Part shown: one piece after another, positions 5,794 to 9,510 of the stretch
Position numbering within the stretch: position 1 is the first letter of the stretch
Layout of the letters: the number at the start of each line of letters is the position of its first letter
NCBI GenBank assembly: GCA_017628675.1
Contig: JAGBYS010000150.1
Location: 1 to 9,510, forward strand
Reading direction: 5' to 3'
Source of the DNA: Tidjanibacter sp.
GTDB lineage: Bacteria; Bacteroidota; Bacteroidia; Bacteroidales; Rikenellaceae
DNA length: 9,510 nt
The notes under the pieces: generated by a model
Told to the model about the DNA's origin: nothing
Seen by the model: only the letters and a program-made list of their open reading frames with translations
Database searches by the model: none
Translations under genes and position numbers: made by a program

Positions 5794-7140
5794 TTACTGG
5801 GCAGAGTAGATTTTTTTCGCCCAAAGAGTCTGCATATAGAGCGACGAGGTGAGCGGCGCCTCGGCAAATGGGATGTAGGTATTCAGACCACAGAGTGACA
5901 ACCCCGACTCCCTGATGGGGTCGAGATAGTCGTAGTTGTAGCCCAGCATATCGGACTGTCCGAGAGAAAAGATTTGCTCGGTGTGAAGCGAGTGAACAAT
6001 GGCCCCGTCAAGTGCCTCAAGGAACTGCTCATACAGCGCCTTGTGCTCCTGCCCTGCCAACTGACATACAAAGTCCCTCAGGTCGTAGAAGGCCGGCCTA
6101 TACATCCTATCCAGATGTTGCACCTGGCTGCGGTCCACCCTCTGGCCGATAGTCTGGAGAGGGTCAATGCCACCCACGGCACGATAGACTGCCCCGACGG
6201 CATCGGCCAAGGCGTCCAACTTGGAGCAGTCGACCACCGCCAGCGCCAACGATTTCTCGTAGGAAAAGTTATTGTCGCGCATATAGACCTCCATCGCCAC
6301 ATCGCAAATGTTGCTAATGTTATGCTCCGTAGAGGCAAGGTTACCCACAATCTCGCAGTAGGGCAAGCCACAGGCCATAACCTCCACGGGAGAGGCCACC
6401 AAGTAGTCGGCCGAGTGGCGCATTGCGTAGAGGAACTCCACCGACGACATAAAGCACGCATCGAAGATAATATAGTCAAAATGAATGGGTTGGAGGCCCT
6501 TGACCATATCTTCGGTAGAGATATAACTCCTCACGGGAGCACCTCCGTCACTCTCATCCTGGTCGTAGCCCATAAAGCGTGTGCGGGGCTCCTCGAGGGT
6601 GCTGTGGGGGAAGAGGTACTCTGCTCCTCCGTCAACTGGATATGCTTTCTGATTGTCATAGGAGGTGCCTGAGGAGGGCGTGGGGAACCATCCCGAGCCG
6701 TGGCCCGTAACCACAAGGCCATAGCTCTTGCTCGGCGCCAGGCGCTTGACATCCTCCAGCACCTGCTGCATAATCTCGGGCTTGGTGGAGGTCTGCTTGG
6801 GGTAGGTTTTGAGTGTTTTGCAGGAGCGTATATGCTCACCACCAGCACCATAGGGCAGGTAGCGCACCTCATAGAGTTCGGTCTTATCGGCTCTATCGAG
6901 ATAGATCACGAGCCTCACAGCGGGGCTTGCACCCACCATACCCATCTCCGCATCGAGCGCATTCTGGTAGATACTCGAGGAGAGGTTATTGTCGGCAAGC
7001 AGGTACATAACTATCGTATGCTCCCCCTCATTGTGGGCAAGCGTTTCGCTCGGCACAAAGACATCAGCGCACCCCGCAAAAGAGGCGGAGGCAAGCAACG
7101 CCAGCCATACCTTTATTATATATGTAGTAACTCTTCTCAT
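5794..7140 (-). CDS. C11 (clostripain-like) cysteine peptidase, lipoprotein
   Basis: The 448-residue product starts with a lipoprotein signal (MRR, hydrophobic core, FAGC with the cysteine at residue 24), so it should be anchored in the cell envelope. The body matches clostripain-family peptidases: the first strand TIVMYLLADNNLS (42-54) after which the family is easily recognised, the LDRAD loop, the catalytic His in LVVTGHGSGW (H147), and the catalytic Cys in IIFDACFMSSVEF (C229), followed by SADYLVASPVEVMACGLPY. Both catalytic residues are present, so it is probably active. C11 peptidases cleave after Arg or Lys and are often self-activated by internal cleavage; some gut Bacteroides members act on toxins or host proteins. 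The substrate here is unknown. It follows the DUF4919 gene by 20 bases and ends before a strong terminator, so it is the last gene of the ligA-dapA side. Confidence 0.9.
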   Translation of the reverse strand: MRRVTTYIIKVWLALLASASFAGCADVFVPSETLAHNEGEHTIVMYLLADNNLSSSIYQNALDAEMGMVGASPAVRLVIYLDRADKTELYEVRYLPYGAGGEHIRSCKTLKTYPKQTSTKPEIMQQVLEDVKRLAPSKSYGLVVTGHGSGWFPTPSSGTSYDNQKAYPVDGGAEYLFPHSTLEEPRTRFMGYDQDESDGGAPVRSYISTEDMVKGLQPIHFDYIIFDACFMSSVEFLYAMRHSADYLVASPVEVMACGLPYCEIVGNLASTEHNISNICDVAMEVYMRDNNFSYEKSLALAVVDCSKLDALADAVGAVYRAVGGIDPLQTIGQRVDRSQVQHLDRMYRPAFYDLRDFVCQLAGQEHKALYEQFLEALDGAIVHSLHTEQIFSLGQSDMLGYNYDYLDPIRESGLSLCGLNTYIPFAEAPLTSSLYMQTLWAKKIYSAQ

Positions 7141-7160
7141 TCCCAGTCTTCGGTTTGCCC

Positions 7161-7922
7161 CTACTTGAGCGGCAAATTATTAATGGTCCAACCTCTTTGC
7201 TGAGGCTCCGCAGGCGCGGCATTATCGGGGCGCACCATATAGATGCGCGAAAAGTCGAAGTAGTAGCCGAGGGTGCCGTCGTCCTCCCTCTCCGAGAGGA
7301 ATATATACTCACAACTGCGCGACACAATCTCACGGGCCTTAATGCTCAACCCCTTGGCGTAGAGCAGGTCGGAGGCGTGGGTGAACATCAGGATGTGCAT
7401 AGGGCTGCTCTCCCTGCGACCCGAGCCAGAACGCTCAATGGTGCGCAGCACACCCTCCATTCGCTCGAAACACTTTCGCTCATTCTCGCTATCGCCCAAC
7501 GAGCCGTAGGCGTAGGCGAGCAGATTGAGATTCTTGGGGCTGAAGGGGTCGCGCTCCATCACCTGGAGGGCTGCCGCAATGAGTTCGTGCATCAGCTCCT
7601 CGGTGGGCTCCGTCATAATCTTCTCCACGGCGGCAAGCACTCTATCCTCTGCCGAGATGGGCTCCAGAGGGCGGTAGTGCTCACTATAGGCATAGCCGTA
7701 GTAGAGGTAGAAAAACTCCTCCTCCGAGAGTGGCTCATTATAGGCGAAATATTTACCCAGAAGGCGCTCCAGATAGTAGGGCGAGTCGACATCCACAGTG
7801 CGACTCAGAATCTCCTCCTCATGGGGCACGACATACTCCTGAGCCGAGAGCGTAGCGGGCATAAACAGCCCACACAACACCACAGCCCAGAGGCTACAAA
7901 TCAGTTTCACTCTCCTCTGCAT
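7161..7922 (-). CDS. secreted DUF4919 protein
   Basis: The 253-residue product has a Sec signal peptide (MQRRVK, hydrophobic stretch, cleavage probably at LSA-QEY near residue 27). The rest matches the Bacteroidetes family DUF4919: LERLLGKYFAYNEPLSEEEF then YLYYGYAYSEHY near 51-82, SPKNLNLLAYAYGSLGD near 127-143, a helix ending in HILMFTHASDLLYAKG, and the closing GYYFDFSRIYMVRP. The central SPKNLNLLAYAYGSLGDSEN section reads like a TPR-type helical repeat. No catalytic motif is seen and the family's function is unknown. Its ATG shares a base with the dapA TAA stop (TAATG), so its translation is probably coupled to dapA. It stands 20 bases ahead of the C11 peptidase gene; a shared envelope task is possible. 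The stop is TAG. Confidence 0.85.
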   Translation of the reverse strand: MQRRVKLICSLWAVVLCGLFMPATLSAQEYVVPHEEEILSRTVDVDSPYYLERLLGKYFAYNEPLSEEEFFYLYYGYAYSEHYRPLEPISAEDRVLAAVEKIMTEPTEELMHELIAAALQVMERDPFSPKNLNLLAYAYGSLGDSENERKCFERMEGVLRTIERSGSGRRESSPMHILMFTHASDLLYAKGLSIKAREIVSRSCEYIFLSEREDDGTLGYYFDFSRIYMVRPDNAAPAEPQQRGWTINNLPLK

Positions 7923-8818
7923 TACCTGAAGTTGTGTGCCGAAATCTCTGCCTCGAGCGAACGGTAGAGTTCCTCGGTGACAGGCACCAAAGGCAGTCGC
8001 AAATGGTTCTTTATCACATCCTTAACGGTGAGTGCAGCCTTGACACCCGAGGGGTTACCCTCGGCAAAGAGCATCTTCACAGCGGGGCGTATGGTCTCAA
8101 ATTTGGCATCGTTCTCATCGCTACCGCCCTCGGCCTGAGCGCCAATGAGCGAGGCGAAATACTGGGGGAACGAGTTGGCAGCCACCGAGATAACACCTAC
8201 ACCGCCAGCCTTCATCACAGGCAGGGCAAGCGAGTCATCACCGGAGATTACAACAAAGCCCTCGGGGCAACCTGCAATCACCCTCTCGATCTGCTCCATA
8301 TTGCCACTCGCCTCCTTGATGGCCACCACATTGGGGCACTCACGAGCTATGCGCAAGGTGGTTTCGGCCTCCATATTCACACCCGTACGGCCAGGCACAT
8401 TGTAGAGAATAATGGGCCTTGGCGAACGCTCCGAGATATACTTATAGTGCTCAAACAGACCTCTTTGCGAAGGTTTATTATAGAATGGGGTCACACTCAG
8501 GATGGCATCCACACCATCCAGATTGGTCTGGTCAATCAGTTCCACAACCCTTGCGGTATCGTTGCCGCCCACACCCACAACGATGGGCAATCGGCCTGCG
8601 TTGCGACTCTTGACAGCCCTCAACACGGCGACTCTCTCGGGCATTGTAAGCGTGGGGGTCTCACCCGTGGTACCCATAACCACAAGGTAGTCCACACCGC
8701 CCTCAATAACATAGTCCACCAATCGGTCAAGCGCGGGATAATCAACCTCACCCACCTCATTGAAAGGAGTCACAAGCGCAACTCCAAGTCCTTTAAGTTT
8801 GGATAAAACACTCTGCAT
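7922..8818 (-). CDS. dapA: 4-hydroxy-tetrahydrodipicolinate synthase
   Basis: This enzyme condenses pyruvate with aspartate semialdehyde, the first committed step to diaminopimelate and lysine, in the cytoplasm. At 298 residues it is full length. All catalytic residues known from E. coli DapA are present: T50/T51 in MGTTGETPTL, Y113 in TPFYNKPSQ, Y139 and R144 in ILYNVPGRTGVN, and the Schiff-base lysine K168 in VAIKEASGN; GDDSLALP follows as in the family. The lysine-feedback residues are not kept: positions matching E. coli H53, H56, E84 and Y106 are M59, R62, R90 and F112, while N80 is kept as N86. Inhibition by lysine is thus probably weak or absent. It follows ligA by 45 bases and overlaps the DUF4919 gene in TAATG. 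Assignment is very secure. Confidence 0.97.
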   Translation of the reverse strand: MQSVLSKLKGLGVALVTPFNEVGEVDYPALDRLVDYVIEGGVDYLVVMGTTGETPTLTMPERVAVLRAVKSRNAGRLPIVVGVGGNDTARVVELIDQTNLDGVDAILSVTPFYNKPSQRGLFEHYKYISERSPRPIILYNVPGRTGVNMEAETTLRIARECPNVVAIKEASGNMEQIERVIAGCPEGFVVISGDDSLALPVMKAGGVGVISVAANSFPQYFASLIGAQAEGGSDENDAKFETIRPAVKMLFAEGNPSGVKAALTVKDVIKNHLRLPLVPVTEELYRSLEAEISAHNFR

Positions 8819-8844
8819 ATTGTGCTATTTCTCTAAAAATCCTA

Positions 8845-8852
8845 CAAAAATA
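8845..8852 (-). promoter_or_regulatory. candidate -7 box ahead of dapA
   Basis: The 45-base gap between ligA and dapA contains TATTTTTG on the minus strand, which fits TAnnTTTG, 26 bases before the dapA start. No clear -33 TTTG is seen. It may give dapA a promoter of its own, or be chance in AT-rich sequence. Confidence 0.3.
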
Positions 8853-8863
8853 TAATAATTCCT

Positions 8864-9510
8864 CTAAAAGAGAGCTCCCTGCACGGGAATCTTTTCCTCG
8901 GTGCTCTCTTTTTTGGTCATCTGGGGCACCTCTTCCGTCTTCGTAGCCACGGGCTCGGCACCCTCAATCATCGCCTCAAACTCCTCCTCGGAGATAATCT
9001 TCACGCCCAACTTACTCGCCTTCTGCAGTTTTGAAGGGCCTATCTTATCGCCCGCAAGCAGGAAATCCGTAGCACCCGACACAGCAGCCAGATTCTTTCC
9101 ACCGTGGAGCTCAATGAGGGCCTTCAGTTCGTCCCTCGAGTGGCGCACAAAGCTGCCCGAGATGACGATGTTCTTGCCCTCCAGCAGGTTGGAATAGGTG
9201 ACTCGTTCCTGCTCCTCGAAGCAGAGCCCGACCTCACGCAACCTTCTGATTATTTCCTGGTTACGCTCATCGGCGAAGAATGCAAGGATGCTCTCGGCAA
9301 TCTTCTCGCCCACTTCATCGGCCTCGGCGAGTTGCTCCTTGGTAGCAGCCATCAGTGCATCCATAGAACGGAAATGGTGGGCCAAATATTTTGCCGTCGT
9401 CTCGCCCACGAAGCGAATACCCAGAGCAAACAGCACACGAGCAAAGGGCACCTCACGGGAGGCCTCCAGCTGGCGCATAATGTTCTCTGCACTCTTCAGG
9501 CCCATCCTCG
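8864..9510 (-). CDS. ligA: NAD+-dependent DNA ligase LigA, C-terminal part
   Basis: About 215 C-terminal residues are visible; the adenylation and OB domains lie beyond the right edge. The fragment begins in the helix-hairpin-helix region (RMGLKSAENIMRQLEASRE, then ALGIRFVGETTAKYLA, then ADEVGEKIAESILAFF), as in LigA, which uses NAD+ to seal nicks at Okazaki fragments and in repair. A BRCT domain follows (NLLEGKNIVISGSF, SRDELKALIELHGGKN, VSGATDFLLAG, KASKLGVKIISEEEFEAMI). After BRCT comes an extra acidic/basic, probably disordered tail of about 30 residues that ends PVQGALF. QxxLF is the form of bacterial sliding-clamp binding motifs, so the tail may tether the ligase to the beta clamp. Identification is secure; the clamp role is inferred. 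The stop is TAG. Confidence 0.95.
   Translation of the reverse strand, partial: RMGLKSAENIMRQLEASREVPFARVLFALGIRFVGETTAKYLAHHFRSMDALMAATKEQLAEADEVGEKIAESILAFFADERNQEIIRRLREVGLCFEEQERVTYSNLLEGKNIVISGSFVRHSRDELKALIELHGGKNLAAVSGATDFLLAGDKIGPSKLQKASKLGVKIISEEEFEAMIEGAEPVATKTEEVPQMTKKESTEEKIPVQGALF

Noticed and set aside
7155..8806. Long open frames on the plus strand opposite dapA and the DUF4919 gene
   Set aside because: dapA is certain on the minus strand; the plus-strand translations resemble nothing and share boundaries with their sense genes only by codon bias.
8867..8900. Hairpin TCCC/GGGA near the ligA stop as a terminator
   Set aside because: Only four base pairs, inside the coding sequence, and not followed by a proper T-run.

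Overview
The window looks like chromosomal DNA of a Bacteroidales bacterium with about half GC; Alistipes/Rikenellaceae is possible but not proven. The pointers are an OprO/OprP-type porin, a DUF4919 protein, a lipoprotein with an acidic stretch after its cysteine, a LuxR-type helix-turn-helix tail of the kind typical of Bacteroidetes sensors, A-rich leaders without Shine-Dalgarno sequences, and TAnnTTTG-like -7 boxes. Every supported gene lies on the minus strand, so transcription runs from high to low coordinates. I see no tRNA, rRNA, CRISPR array, transposase or phage gene.

Right-hand unit (9510 down to about 5736): the 3' end of ligA (NAD+-dependent DNA ligase), then dapA (lysine/diaminopimelate pathway), then a secreted DUF4919 protein whose start codon overlaps the dapA stop (TAATG), then a C11 (clostripain-like) cysteine peptidase lipoprotein. 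A strong intrinsic terminator (5740-5769) closes this unit.

Left-hand unit (about 5641 down to 1 and beyond): a gap of about 150 bases with a -7-like box and several inverted repeats, then a tightly spaced run of six genes. They are a DUF47/PhoU-like protein; a 541-residue membrane protein whose N-terminal two thirds resemble a degenerate PiT phosphate transporter fused through a coiled coil to a LuxR-like DNA-binding domain; a phosphate-selective-type porin; a lamin-tail-domain (LTD) lipoprotein; a divergent CYTH/triphosphate-tunnel (TTM) protein; and a canonical CYTH/TTM protein cut by the window edge.

My reading is that the left-hand unit is a phosphate/polyphosphate locus. A dead-transporter 'transceptor' with its DUF47 partner may sense phosphate across the inner membrane and control the porin, the lipoprotein and the polyphosphate-type enzymes. 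The individual families are supported to differing degrees. The sensor model and the regulatory circuit are inference. The PiT-HTH fusion is the most unusual thing in the window.
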